Origin: Theropithecus gelada
Lineage: Eukaryota > Chordata > Mammalia > Primates > Cercopithecidae
Reading direction: 5' to 3'
Assembly: GCF_003255815.1 (NCBI RefSeq)
Contig: NC_037673.1
Span: 90,022,902 to 90,086,901 of the forward strand
Length of the DNA stretch: 64,000 nt
Position 1 is the first letter of the stretch, and every line of letters starts with the position of its first letter. This document shows, in pieces, positions 24,121-35,359 of this stretch. The notes under the pieces are model-generated. The model saw only the letters and a program-made list of their open reading frames with translations. It was not told the DNA's origin and made no database searches. Position numbers and translations under genes: made by a program.

Positions 24121-24425
24121 GGCCGGGCTTGGTGGCTCACGCTTGTAATCCCAGCACTTTGGGAGGCTGAGGCGGGTGGATCACGAAGTCAGGAGTTTGA
24201 GACCAGTCTGGCCAACATAGTGAAACCCCGTCTCTACTAAAAATACAAAAAATCAGTCGGGTGTGGTGGTGTGTGCCTGTAATCCCAGGTACTCGGGAGG
24301 CTGAGGCAGGAGCGTCTTATGAACCCAGGAGGCAGAGGTTGCAATAAGCCAAGATCATGCCATTGCACTCCAGCCAGGGTGACAGTGTGAGACTCCATCT
24401 CAAAAAAAAAAAAAAAAAAAAAAAA
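24121..24425 (+). mobile_element. Alu, sense
   Basis: Starts GGCCGGGCTTGGTGG and ends in A24. AAGGAT on the left and AAGGACAT on the right resemble a short duplication. Confidence 0.93.
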
Positions 24426-24570
24426 GGACATAAGAAGCCCCAGACATTAACTTGAGAAGTAGATAATGAGTCAGTCTGCTTATCTCCCTGCTGTTCCACA
24501 ACCTCACCTCTTACTAACTTGATTATTGCCAATATATAATTAGGTCTTCATTTTTTAAAATTAATTTTTG

Positions 24571-24735
24571 TTTGTTTGTCTTTTTAGAGACAAGGTCTCA
24601 CTTTGTCACCCTGGCTGGAGTTCAGTGGTGCCACTATAAGCTCACTGCAGCCTTGAACTTTTTAAACTCAAGCAATCATCCTGCCTCAGCTTCACAAATA
24701 GCTAGAATTACAAGTATGAGCTACTATACCTGGCT
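24571..24735 (-). mobile_element. Alu monomer/partial AluJ, antisense
   Basis: A (GTTT)n tail, TTTAGAGACAAGGTCTCACT and the end GCTACTATACCTGGCT cover one monomer only. The divergence suggests FLAM or AluJ age. Confidence 0.7.
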
Positions 24736-26110
24736 CTGGTTCTCATCTTGAAATTTCTGTGTACTAGGATCCCACTCCTAAACCCCATTCACAGCTACCT
24801 GCTCCAGTTTCATGGACTACCATCAACTGGCGGCCCCTGTAATTAAAATGATGAGAACATCCCTGGAGCATAAATGGAACTGTTTTGGAGAACCAGAGCA
24901 GAAAATTCATGGATGAAAATAGTGAAAGATAAAATTGAAGAAGTATGCTATGGCCAGATATTTTAAGGCCTTTGTTTTTTCTCTCCAGGAGGAAAATATT
25001 TGGACTTTATCCTATAGATAACAGGGCATCATAAATTTTTTTTTACTTAGGCAGTGCATGACTAGTGTTTTATAAATATTTATAAAACAAAGTGTTAAGA
25101 TGGTTTGGTGTGGGGTGAGAGAACAGACAGAAGAAAATCAATTAGGAAGACAGTTAATCAGCAGATATAAAGGTGATGATAAATAGGAAGAGGATGTGGC
25201 CATGAGGAAAAAAAACAAACAAACATAGATCTGAAATGACTATCCAGGATATGATAGCTAGCTTAGGGCCACTGAGTGAGGCAGACGATTACAGCTCAGA
25301 GAAAACCAGGCTGCTGTTACATGTTCAGGCACAAACACGTTTGGGCTTTAGGCCCAAATCACCAGAGAAACTAAACAGGGCACATGTGAAAATTACAAAA
25401 TCATGTTAAGAAGCAAAAAGATTGTGGATTACATAATTAGAAACTAGCAATGGTAAAGCCAAAGTATGGTTCTCCCTGAGCAATAAAAATCAGTGTGGAA
25501 GAAGACCAATTATAACAGTGGTGACTAAAATAAAGAGATGGACATTGTCCATGCAATGCATATTTGATATCAAAGGCTTTCATGGTCTTGCTAAAGGCAG
25601 CCATAGGTACCATACATTGCATACACATGCCTGCCTTTGGCTGAGGAGTGAGTGACTACTATGTTTGCCCATATGGATTTCTGCAGGCCAGAGCCCCAGG
25701 ATAGACCAGAATAGAAAGATGAGACTATAAGAAGTTTATGTAGTAGGGGATAAATTATTACAAAGAAAATTATTGATGTTTAATCTGAATGACAGAATGG
25801 TAGCTTATGAATAGATTTTTAACAACTTAGGAGGAAAATACTGGTAAGAAGGCATAGCAAATTAGTGTTACAGATAATGATTTTGAGTAGGCCATATAAG
25901 TGGAAATGTTCAGAATACAGAGGAAGGTGATATGTGAGAGAAGTGCATGAGAAAAGATAGTGCTCAGGATGTCACAGTGTAGTTCATGAGACTAAGATGT
26001 AGCCAATCATAACAAAGTATTATTTTTTAATCTTTAAAAAAACCTTAACATATACACAAAATAAACACAACGTGAATAAGAGAATTAGCATTTATAGCAG
26101 TGAATCATGT
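24736..26110. other. Mostly unrecognised; weak medium-old repeat similarity
   Basis: Around 24975-25180, the stretch with TTGGACTTTATCCTATAGAT and a later GAACAGACAGAAG feels like an old interspersed repeat I cannot name. No coding or RNA-gene signal otherwise. Confidence 0.3.
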
Positions 26111-26538
26111 TGCTATGGTTTGAATATTTGTCCCCTCCAACACTGATGTTGAAATTTAATCCTCAATGTGGCAGTATTGAGAGGTGAGGCCTTAAAGAGG
26201 TGATTGGGTCATGAGAGCAAAGCCCTCATGAATGGAATAATCCATGCATGAATTATGGATTACTAGATTAATGGGTTGATAGATTAATGGGAGTGGGACG
26301 GTGGCTTTATAAGAGAACGAGAGATTTGAACAAGCATGCTCAGCCCCCTCACTATGTGATAGCCTGCATCACCTCTGGACTCTGTAGAGAGTCCCCACAA
26401 ACAAGAAGGCTCTCACCAGATGTGGCCTCTTGATCCTGGACTTCTCAGTTCCAGAACTGCAAGAAATACATTCCTTTTCTTTATAAATTGTCCAGTTTTA
26501 GGTATTCTGTTAAGAGCAACAACAAGTAGACTAGTACA
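26111..26538 (+). mobile_element. MaLR solo LTR (MST/MLT1 type)
   Basis: Starts TGCTATGGTTTGAATATTTG, has GTGATTGGGTCATGAG and AAGAAGGCTCTCACCAGATG, and ends GACTAGTACA. Flanks CATGT and CATAC are a near-match 5-bp duplication. Confidence 0.85.
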
Positions 26539-27282
26539 CATACAGTAATAAAATTAAACTAACTTACATTGCTGCTTCATTACTTGGTGAGAGAAGAGAC
26601 ACACCTACTCACGGAAGAATCCATTTACTCAATAACAGCACCTTACATTTATAAATTATAATAGTTGTCTACTAACATCTCCTTAAATATGTAAGTTACA
26701 GAGCTAATAAATGAGGTGACCAAGATTTTAGTTATAATTAAAAGAAAAAACTTAACTCTCCTTAAAAAATTTTTTTGTTGAATTTACTGGATAATGACCC
26801 ACTGGTTTAAAAGATGCACAGCAATTTAATGTATGTGTCTACACACATATCTTAAAAGAAAGCTTCACTTACCCTAAACACTTGCTCTTACATTTTCTAT
26901 TCTATTCCTTTTCGTTTTTTCATTTTTTTTTCTTTTTAATGCTGCCTATATCTTCTAAGTTGATTTCAGCATCTGTAGTTTGGCTTAGAGATTTTTAGAT
27001 TAAAAGGAGACATTTATGATCATTTTATAGAACCATTCGTAAAGCTATGATTGAAAAATCCAGAAGAGATATATTTAAGAAAAAGGTAAAAAAAAAAAAA
27101 AAAAAAAAAGCAGAAAATGAAGGGTTGGGATCTACTAACAGAGAATGGGAAAAGAGACAAAGGATAGATAAAGTCGGGTCACAGGATGGACAAAAACAGT
27201 ACCAAGGAGGACAACACTGCAAAAATGAATGTGAAGTCAACAAAAGCTTATTTCAATACATGTCTTTACCTTTACTGCAGGG
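26539..27282. other. No recognised gene or repeat
   Basis: AT-rich with an A-run at 27088-27110. The lysine-rich open frame over it has no domain. Confidence 0.35.
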
Positions 27283-27475
27283 TATTTCAAAGTGTAGTCC
27301 AAAACTAATGTAAGCCAAAATACCAGGGATACTTGTTAAAAATTCAGATACCTGTGCCCCACCCCAGACCTAGTGAATTAAACTCTCTTTAGCAATTGAA
27401 AAGTTTCCCAGGGCATCCTTTTAACTAAGCATTTTTATCTCAATGCATTTTACAAATCAGCTTTCAAAGTGGTAC
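27283..27475 (+). mobile_element. MER5A-like DNA transposon (hAT-Charlie)
   Basis: Contains TTTCAAAGTGTAGTCC, CTTGTTAAAAATTCAGATAC and CCCCACCCCAGACCTAGTGA in the order recalled for MER5-type elements. Confidence 0.65.
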
Positions 27476-28064
27476 TTTTCAAAAACATGCCAGCTCACTT
27501 CACACATAGGTATATTTCTGAAAAGTTGTTAGGTGTGTACTTGTACACCAAACCATCATTCCCCTAAAGACTATCATGATCATTTCAGAATTATGTTCAT
27601 CCAGAAAGAAACAAACCAGATTTGAGTCCATTCAATCTTTAAACAAATATTCTTTATCTAATTTTTCTGTATTACTTACCTAAGAGGCTGACCAAATGGA
27701 CTCGCATACTCATTAATTTTACTTAGTTTAGAAGTACGTATATTTAAAATTATAATATACTGTTAACACATTCCATTTTGACTTTGAACACTTTGAACTA
27801 ATTACACTAAACTTAACTGGTTAAGTATCGTAATCAAGTGGCATTTAGTAGAACTCATGAACAGAGAAAGTGCCACAGGAAGACAGTTTTCAGAAAATAC
27901 AAAAACTGAGGTTTGTGGTTTGGACTCTTAACAGCAAAGATATCCCTTTATGTGGTGAGCTCTGCTAACGAAAAGTAGTTGTCAACTTCTTGCCAATAGA
28001 TAGCCAAGAAGTATGAGATGTGAATCTATTCAATTCAAAGATGGAAATAATAGCTAAGAACAGT
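27476..28064. other. No recognised gene or repeat
   Basis: AT-rich, no coding or RNA-gene signal seen. Confidence 0.35.
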
Positions 28065-28290
28065 GGTTAATATTTATTCACTTATCTCATTAGAGGTTTC
28101 TTTCTAAATCCTTTATATGCATTAACTAATTTAATCCTTACAACAATTCTGTAGACTGTGGCTTTAGACCTTATTTCCCAGATGAGGATGCTGAGGTATA
28201 GAATTACATAATTTTCCTGAGATTCCACAGCTAGAAATAGGAGGTGAGTTTCAAAACCAGGCAGCCTGTCTCCAGAATCTACATTCAAAG
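28065..28290 (+). repeat. MIR SINE
   Basis: Order of blocks: CCTTTATATGCATTAACTAA, TTTAATCCTTACAACAATTC, CCCAGATGAGGATGCTGAGG and the closing CACAGCTAGAAATAGGAGGT match the MIR consensus on the plus strand. Confidence 0.8.
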
Positions 28291-28604
28291 ACAGTGGGCT
28301 ACACTAGGATTTTAAGAAAGTCTTAGATGTTGGAACAATTACCTGCCTCTATATAAATGCTTTCTGTTTATGGTTTGGGTTTTTTTTTTTTTTCTGTTTT
28401 TTATACAATTGATTTTAAGATAAATTGTGACTACCTTGCATCCCTGTTTATGTTTAGTTGCTAGATCTCATTATAAAGGACTTGAAATATGACAGGAATT
28501 CCAAAATTAGCATCAAATAGGAATTCAGCATCATACAGAAAAATAAAAATGTGTTTTAAAAGATACTTAATTCTGAATTTAAGGGCAGACTAGTATAGTG
28601 GTTT

Positions 28605-28755
28605 ACAGCTGTGCTTCTCAATTTTTCATGTGCTGGTCACCTAAGTACATTGTTAAAGATGCAGATTTTCAGCAGCTCTGAGATTCTGCATTTGTAGCAA
28701 GTTCCTGGGTGATGGTAACACCGCTGGCCTGAAGATCATATTTTGAGTAGGAAAG
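28605..28755 (+). mobile_element. MER5A-like DNA transposon
   Basis: GCTGTGCTTCTCAATTTTTC, a TTGTTAAAGATGCAGATTTT segment and CAAGTTCCTGGGTGATGGTA match the recalled MER5A layout; older copy. Confidence 0.65.
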
Positions 28756-29280
28756 GTTCAGAGTTCAAACTCTGGAGTCTCACTGCTTATGTTTCTTTTC
28801 TTCTTTTTTGAGAAGGAGTCTCACTCTGTCACCCAGGCTGGAGTACAATGGAATGGTCCCAGCTCACTGCAACCTCTGCCTCCTGGGTTCAAGCGATTCT
28901 CCTGCCTCAGCCTCCCCAGTAGCTGGGACTACAGGCATGTGCCACCATACCCGGCTAATTTTTGTATTTTTAGTAGAGACAGGGTTTCACTATGTTGGCC
29001 AGGCTGTCTTGAACTCCTGACCTTGTGATCCGTCCGCTTTGGCCTCCCAAAGTGCTGGGATTACAGGCGTGAGCCACCGTTCCTGGCAACACACTGCTGA
29101 TGTTTCAGTACCAGCTCCATTACTTACTAGTTGTATAACCTTCTCCTCATATACCTCTACTATATCCGTAAAAGAGTGAGAGCATTAAAGGGTTGTTACC
29201 AGGATTACATGGGATAATCCATAGATAGTACATAGAACAGTCTTAGCACATAGAAAGAACTCAATAAAGGTTATCTCTCA
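28756..29280 (-). repeat. MIR SINE split by an Alu
   Basis: The antisense MIR begins with GGTTCAGAGTTCAAACTCTG and continues after the Alu with CCAGCTCCATTACTTACTAG, GGGTTGTTACCAGGATTACA and GAACTCAATAAAGGTTATCT. The Alu (28796-29091) interrupts it with clear target duplications. Confidence 0.75.
28796..29091 (-). mobile_element. Alu (S-like), antisense, inside a MIR
   Basis: Flanked by a 15-bp duplication, CACTGCTTATGTTTC (28781-28795) and CACTGCTGATGTTTC (29092-29106), with one mismatch. Confidence 0.95.
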
Positions 29281-30101
29281 GTATTATTGAAAAATATTAA
29301 AAGCATATATTGTATCCCATTAGAAAGCCATTTATAGAATTGATTGATCTAGGAGAAACACTAAATAAAATGTCATCATTCTTTTCCAGGCAGTCACAAG
29401 AACATCACTGTACAATGAAGGACATTAAATACGTAAGTTAGAACCACCATCCAGCTTTATTAAATACATAAATCTGAAAGTGCTCTAAATGAATTTGCAT
29501 AAAGCTGGTTTGGTCTATGATATTTAAAGAGCATATTTTGTTTCTATGCCAGAAAACTTTTCTATATTGCAGGTACACACTGAGTTCCAATTCATTTATT
29601 TGAATAGCTTCCTCTGAACTTTGAAAAAGCCATTTTAGTTTAAAAAATTTTATTTCAACGAAATATATGTCAGTACTAGTATTAATATCAACAATAACAA
29701 TGATTTAAAATATTTGTTCAAGGAAGAACACTGCTACAGTTTAAATAAATTCAGAGGATTTAATCAATGCCTTCATAGACAACTGTACACATATTCAAAC
29801 TATAATACAATGCAGCACAATTACTTCCTGCCTTTGAGAACTGAAACGTAAAAGAATATTATTTATCAAAAATGTAGTGATTGAATAATAACCCCAAATC
29901 AGAGAAGCTAATGTGTAGGAAAAGTAGAGTTAGCACCAGAAATGAAGATAAAATTTCATAGTAACTTCCCAAATGAAAACTCTAAGAAATGTATTTCAAC
30001 ACTGTTGAAAAATAAAGACATAGAAAGAATGGAGTACATTAGAAAAGAAAAACTAATGTTTACCCAGTCATTGATTAAAACCAGAGCCAGGTGTTTCAAT
30101 C
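29281..30101. other. No recognised gene or repeat
   Basis: AT-rich sequence without coding, RNA-gene or family signal. Confidence 0.35.
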
Positions 30102-30115
30102 AAGAAGATGAGAGC

Positions 30116-30342
30116 CATCCTGGCTAACATGGTGAAACCCTGTCTCTACTAAAAATACAAAAAACTAGCCCTAGCCGGGCGTGGTGGCGGGCGCCTGTAG
30201 TCCCAGCTACTCGGAGGCTGAGGCAGGAGAATGGCGTGAACCTGGGAGGCGGAGCTTGCAGTGAGCCGAGATCGCGCCACTGCACTCCAGCCTGGGTGAC
30301 ACAGCGCGAGACCCCGTCTCAAAAAAAAAAAAAAAAAAAAAA
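30116..30342 (+). mobile_element. 5'-truncated AluY, sense
   Basis: Begins inside the left arm (CATCCTGGCTAACATGG) and ends in an A-run of about 22. A perfect 14-bp duplication AAGAAGATGAGAGC lies at 30102-30115 and 30343-30356, so truncation occurred at insertion. A local CTAGCC duplication follows the middle A-run. Confidence 0.95.
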
Positions 30343-30356
30343 AAGAAGATGAGAGC

Positions 30357-31245
30357 TAGAAAGTGTTTTTGGTTGGTGGCTATCTTTAAGAGTCAGCAAG
30401 AAAAGGTCAATAAATAATTTGCCTACCCCTTTATCTTTTATTTTTCCAACATAGGTGATTAAAAAAAAATTGTGGTACAAATTCTATTATATTTATTTTT
30501 CTAAATCAAAACTAGATTCAACATAGGCAATACAGACCTGCCAAGTAAAATCATGACAGATAAGAATCAAGGAAAAGGGAGGGATCTGGGTAAGGGGATT
30601 ATTCTTTCCTCTCTGCCCTTTCTCTTTCCCTACAGATTGGTGTTCCTGGCTGCTCCTTTGTCTGCTGTGGTACTAGGTTTTTTAAAAAACACACAACACA
30701 TAGGATTTTACTTTCATTTTACTTTCTGTGACAAGTGTTATTTTAAAATAGTAAGATTTTACCAAAAACTCTGCATAACAATGCTTTATATAAAGGATTG
30801 CCAGATGTACTTTCCAAGACAGGGCTTACCTGTACTCAATTATATCAAATAAGCATTCACAAAACGAAATTAAACATGTGCTCTTAGTGAAAAAAATATC
30901 AATAGTGAAATATGAGGTTCTTTGTATCTATAGAGGTGATAACACCAACAAGATCAAATCATTAGGATTAGAGGTACAAGAGGAATAGAATTTCAACAGA
31001 AATATACCAACATCATGTCTTGTTATTTGAGTTTACATTTTTCTTAATCAAATACTGAAAAACATAAATTTAATGAAAATGCCTAAGCTAACTGTTTTCC
31101 ATTTATAAATTAGCTGTCTCTCACCTCCAGAGGAGCAAGGAATTCCACTTCTGTATGACCTATTTATGCCTCTTGGATTTATCACATGCATTTTTTAATG
31201 ACCCCGAACCAAAGGAAATGTAGAAACCTATTTGAAAAGTTGACA
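30357..31245. other. No recognised gene or repeat
   Basis: AT-rich; no family or coding signal identified. Confidence 0.35.
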
Positions 31246-31427
31246 TTAAGGTTGTGACACCAACCAAAACAACCAGAGAATTTAAAGTTAAACTGACACA
31301 CAATCCCCAAATCAGTCTGTTATACTCCTAATTTAAAAAACAGTTCTAATGTGAAATTGTGATAGCATGTCAGCCTCTGCTTTGAAACTCCTGAATTTTG
31401 TCATTGGTGTTTGTGTCACAACCTTAA
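31246..31427. mobile_element. Small element bounded by 15-bp perfect inverted repeat, MITE-like
   Basis: TTAAGGTTGTGACAC at 31246-31260 is exactly complementary to GTGTCACAACCTTAA at 31413-31427. Similarity continues imperfectly inwards (CCAACC versus CACCAA). TTAA stands at both outer ends, as expected of piggyBac-type insertion; alternatively TA duplications would fit a Tc1/mariner element. I do not recognise the family. The 182-bp length suits a non-autonomous DNA transposon. Chance inverted repeats of this length at this spacing are unlikely but not excluded. Confidence 0.5.
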
Positions 31428-32779
31428 TAATATTTAAATATACTTTTTAATATCTATTATTTAAAAAATATCTTTGGATTGAAGATACTCTAAAGCTTTG
31501 AAGAAGCCAACCTCAAAGCACTGCATTCCTAGCATGCCACTTTTATTAGAAGTAGTGCATAAAACATTTGCTGTTGACAAATCTAATTCATTAAAAGGTG
31601 AGATGGATGCATTTTAAAATAACTGGCTGGCATCATTATCTGCAGCGCCTTTTATAAATTATTCCTCTTTTCCCTTTTGACTGAACTTGTCACAATTCCT
31701 TTCAGAGTCTGAGTGTTATGCCTTATAGTCAATGCTTTCAACATGTTTAGACAAGTCACAAGTTAAACAAGCAGTGGTATTTTATTTCCTAGAAATAAGA
31801 AAGGGTAACAAAAATACTAATTATTTCATTCAATTCATTGATGTTGAACTAAAGACAAGTAAAGTCAGTTAGTGGTGGTTTCATCTCACATGAAGAATTT
31901 AAAAATAAAAGTATACCGTTTGCATAGAATGGGGAATTTCAAAGAAAGGAACATAAAGAGAGATGCTGGTGGCCCTGCTGCAGTGTTGTGTAGAAGACTT
32001 GGTTAAAAATCGAATTGTGCTTTCCCTAACATTGGAGATCAGGTAAATCATAAAGCTGATAGCTGGCTGGCACACTGACTTCCTAAAGGAGAATGCTAAC
32101 TGTATTCTCTTAGAGGCCAAAGGAAGAGAATTATAGAAGCTTTCAAGGAAATTGAGTGAGCACAGTACAAATTATGCAAAATAAGAAGAAAAACATTTCT
32201 TACCTAATTTTATTTCAGAAGACACTAAGAATGAACTGGTCTTCTAATCCTAAGGAGGTAGAAAATTATTTTCTCAAGGGTTGTCGGCAGAACTGTCTCT
32301 TCTCTAGTACCTTCAGCAAAGTTTTTTTTTTTTTTTTCCAAAGTATGTAAAACGTACCTGAAAAATGATTGGACAAAGCTTTATCACTGCCACAATGGGA
32401 TAGAGGGCATATTCACATTAGTTGCCCAGATTACTAGTTACAGTACTGTCATTAAACCATGACATATGGGCTTGAGTCAGGAAGAAGAGATGTTGGAAAT
32501 ACACAAAGACATCCTGAAGATTACATACCTAAGAAAAGCTTATTAATAAGATAGTCCATAGATTGTAGCAACACAGGTAATAGGGGCACCTTGGAAAATG
32601 CATATTTAAAACATTCCTTCTATTTTCATTAAAAATTTATCACTCCTAAAGAAATGTATCATGAAGAGAGTAACATGCAGTTGCACCACATAAAACAAGC
32701 AATGTTATTCAATCCAAATACTTTTTTTCTTGTTTAGTTACTATTTGCTCCAAATTATTTATTAAAACCATCTTTTCCC
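31428..32779. other. No recognised gene or repeat
   Basis: No coding or repeat family recognised. A T-run lies at 32322-32338. Confidence 0.35.
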
Positions 32780-32829
32780 CACTCTTCTGAGTGATCCTGT
32801 TAAAAACAGATTCCTTGGGGAGGCACTTC

Positions 32830-32839
32830 CAAGATGGCC
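32830..32839 (+). promoter_or_regulatory. YY1-type motif in L1 5'UTR
   Basis: CAAGATGGCC lies 15 bases from the L1 5' end, the position of the known YY1 site that sets the L1 transcription start. Confidence 0.6.
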
Positions 32840-33860
32840 AAATAGGAACAGCTCCGGTCTATAGCTCCTAGTGAGATTGACGCATAAGACAGGTGATTTC
32901 GGCATTTCCAACTGAGGTACCTGGTTCACTTTATTGGGATTGGTTGGACAGTAGGTGCAGCCCATGGAGGGTGAGCCAAAGCAGGGTGGGGTGTCACCTC
33001 ACCCAGGAAGTGCAAGGGGTCAGGGTATTTCCCTTTCCTAGCCAAGGGAAGCCATGAGTGTCTGTACCTGAAGGAATGGTACACTCATGTCCAAATATTG
33101 TGCTTTTCCCATGGTCTTCGCAACTGGCAGACCAGGAGATTCCCTCCTGTGCCTGGCTAGGTGGGTCCCACAACCAAGAAGCCTTCCTTGCTGCTAGCGC
33201 AGCAGTCTGAGATTGACCTGGGATGCTAGAGCTTGGCAGTGGGAGCAATGTCGGCCATTGTTGAGGCTTCAGTAGGTGGTTCTATGCTCACAGTGTGAAC
33301 AAAGCAGCCCAGAAGCTCGAACTGTGTGGAGCCCACCACAGCTAAGCAAGGCCTACTGCCTCTCTAGATTCCACATCTGGGGGCAGGGAATACCTGAACA
33401 AAAGGCAACAAACAGCTTCTGCAAACTTAAACGTCCCTGCCTCACAGCTCTGAAGAGAACAGTGGTTCTCCCAGCATGGCGTTTGAGCTCCAATAATGGA
33501 AAGACTGCCTCCTCAAGTGGGTCCCTGATCCCCATGTAGCCTGACTGGGACATACCTCCCAGTAGGGGCTGACAGACACCTCACACAGGCGGGTGCCCAT
33601 CTGGGATGAAGTTTCCAGAGGAAGGATCAGGCAGCAATATTTGCTGTTCTGCAGCCTCCACTGGTGATACACAGGCAAACAGGGCCTGGAGTGGATCTCC
33701 AGCAAACTCCAACAGATCTGCAGCTGAGGGGCCTGTTTGTTAGAAGGAAAACTAACAAACAGAAAGGAATACCATCAACATCAACGAAAAGGACATCCAC
33801 ACCAAAATCTCATCCATATGTCACTAACATAAAAGACCAAAGGTTGATAAAACCACAAAG

Positions 33861-34879
33861 ATGGGGAGAAATCAGAGCAGAAAGGCTGCAAATTCCAAAA
33901 GCCAGAATGCCTCTTCTCCTCCAAAGGAACACAACTCCTTACCAGCAAGGAAACAAAACTGGGGGGAGAATGAGTTTGACGAGCTGACAGAAGTAGGCTT
34001 CAGAAGGTCGGTAATAACAAATTTCTCTGAGCTAAAGGAGCATGTTCTATCACAAGGAAGATAAAAACCCTGAAAAAAGGTTAGACGAATGGCTAACTAG
34101 AATAACCAGTGTAGAGAAGAGCTTAAATGACCTGACAGAGTTGAAAACCACAGTATGAGAACTTCATGAAGCATACACAAGCTTCAATAGCCAATTTGAT
34201 CAAGTGCAAGAAAGGTGATCAGTGATTGGAGACCAAATTAATGAAATAAAGTGAGAAGACAAGATTAGAGAAAAAAGTGAAAAGAAATGAACAAAGCCTC
34301 CAAGAAATATGGGACTATGTGAAAAGACCAAATCTACGTTTGACTGGTGTACCTGAAAGAGACTGGGAGGATGGAAACAAATTAGAAAACACTCTTTGGG
34401 ATATTATCTGGGAGAACTTCCCCAACCTAGCAAGGCAGGCCAACATTCAAATTCAGGAAATACAGAGAACACCACATAGATACTTCTCGAGAAGAGCAAC
34501 CCCAAGACACATAATCGTTAGATTCACCAAGTTTGAAATGAAGGAAAAAATGTTAAGGACAGCTAGAGAGAAAGCTCGGGTTGCCCACAAAGGGAAGTCT
34601 GTGAGACTAACAACGGATCTCTCTGCAGAAACCCTACAAGCCAGAAGAGAGTGGGGGCCAATATTCAACATGCTTAAAGAAAATAAATTTCAACCCAGAA
34701 TTTCATATCCAGTCAAACTAAGCTTCATAAGGGAAGGAGAAATAAAATCCTTTACAGACAAGCAAATGTTGAGAGATTTTGTCACCACCAGGCCTGCGTT
34801 ACAAGAGCTCCTGAAGGAAGCACTAAACATGGAAAGGAACAACTGGTACCAGCCACTGCAAAAACATGCCAAATTGTAA
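33861..34879 (+). pseudogene. L1 ORF1 (RNA-binding chaperone), broken
   Basis: The start is the ATG after ACCACAAAG, the usual L1PA ORF1 start. The N-terminal 67 codons run to a stop at 34064. The coiled-coil region is out of frame or interrupted. The last 201 codons (34277-34879) are open and include the RNA-recognition domain and C-terminal domain of ORF1p. Total span 1,019 bp against the usual about 1,017 bp, so most damage is point changes and small indels. Such a C-terminal open frame is not expected to be translated. Confidence 0.85.
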
Positions 34880-35147
34880 AGACCATCAATGCTGTGAAGA
34901 AACTGCATCAATTAATGGGCAAAATAACCAGCTAGCATCATAATGACAGGATCAAATTCAAACATAACAATATAAAACTTAAATGTAAATGTGCTAAATG
35001 CCACAATTAAATGACTCAGACTGGAAAATTGGATAAAAAGTCAAGACCCATTGGTGTGCTGTATTCAGGAGATACATTTCATGTGCAAAGACACACATAG
35101 GCTCAAGATAAAGGGATGGAGGAAGATCTACCAAGCAAATGAAAAGC

Positions 35148-35173
35148 AAAAAAAAAAAAAAAAAAAAAAAAAA
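35148..35173 (+). repeat. A26 homopolymer inside L1 ORF2
   Basis: An uninterrupted A-run grown from the short A-run normally present before GCAGGGATTGCAATCC in L1. Confidence 0.9.
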
Positions 35174-35294
35174 GCAGGGATTGCAATCCTGGCCTTTGAT
35201 AGAACAGACTTTAAACCAAAACAAAGATCAAAAGAGACAAAGACGGCCATTACATAATGGTAAAGGGATCAATTCAACAAGAAGAGCTAACTAT

Positions 35295-35304
35295 CATATA
35301 TATA

Positions 35305-35355
<51 letters not shown>
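35295..35355 (+). repeat. (TA)n microsatellite inside L1 ORF2
   Basis: TA units with one GTGTG interruption, grown from the short ATATATATGCACCC motif that L1 ORF2 normally carries. Confidence 0.9.

Positions 35356-35359
<4 letters not shown>

Noticed and set aside
25341..25359. TTTGGGC/GCCCAAA hairpin as a regulatory stem or terminator
   Set aside because: A 7-bp stem is short enough to arise by chance, and there is no gene nearby.
27025..27313. Lysine-rich small protein
   Set aside because: The lysine stretch is a genomic A-run; no domain, and both strands are equally open.
34277..34879. 200-codon open frame as a gene
   Set aside because: It is the C-terminal part of L1 ORF1 in a dead element; the N-terminal part is out of frame.
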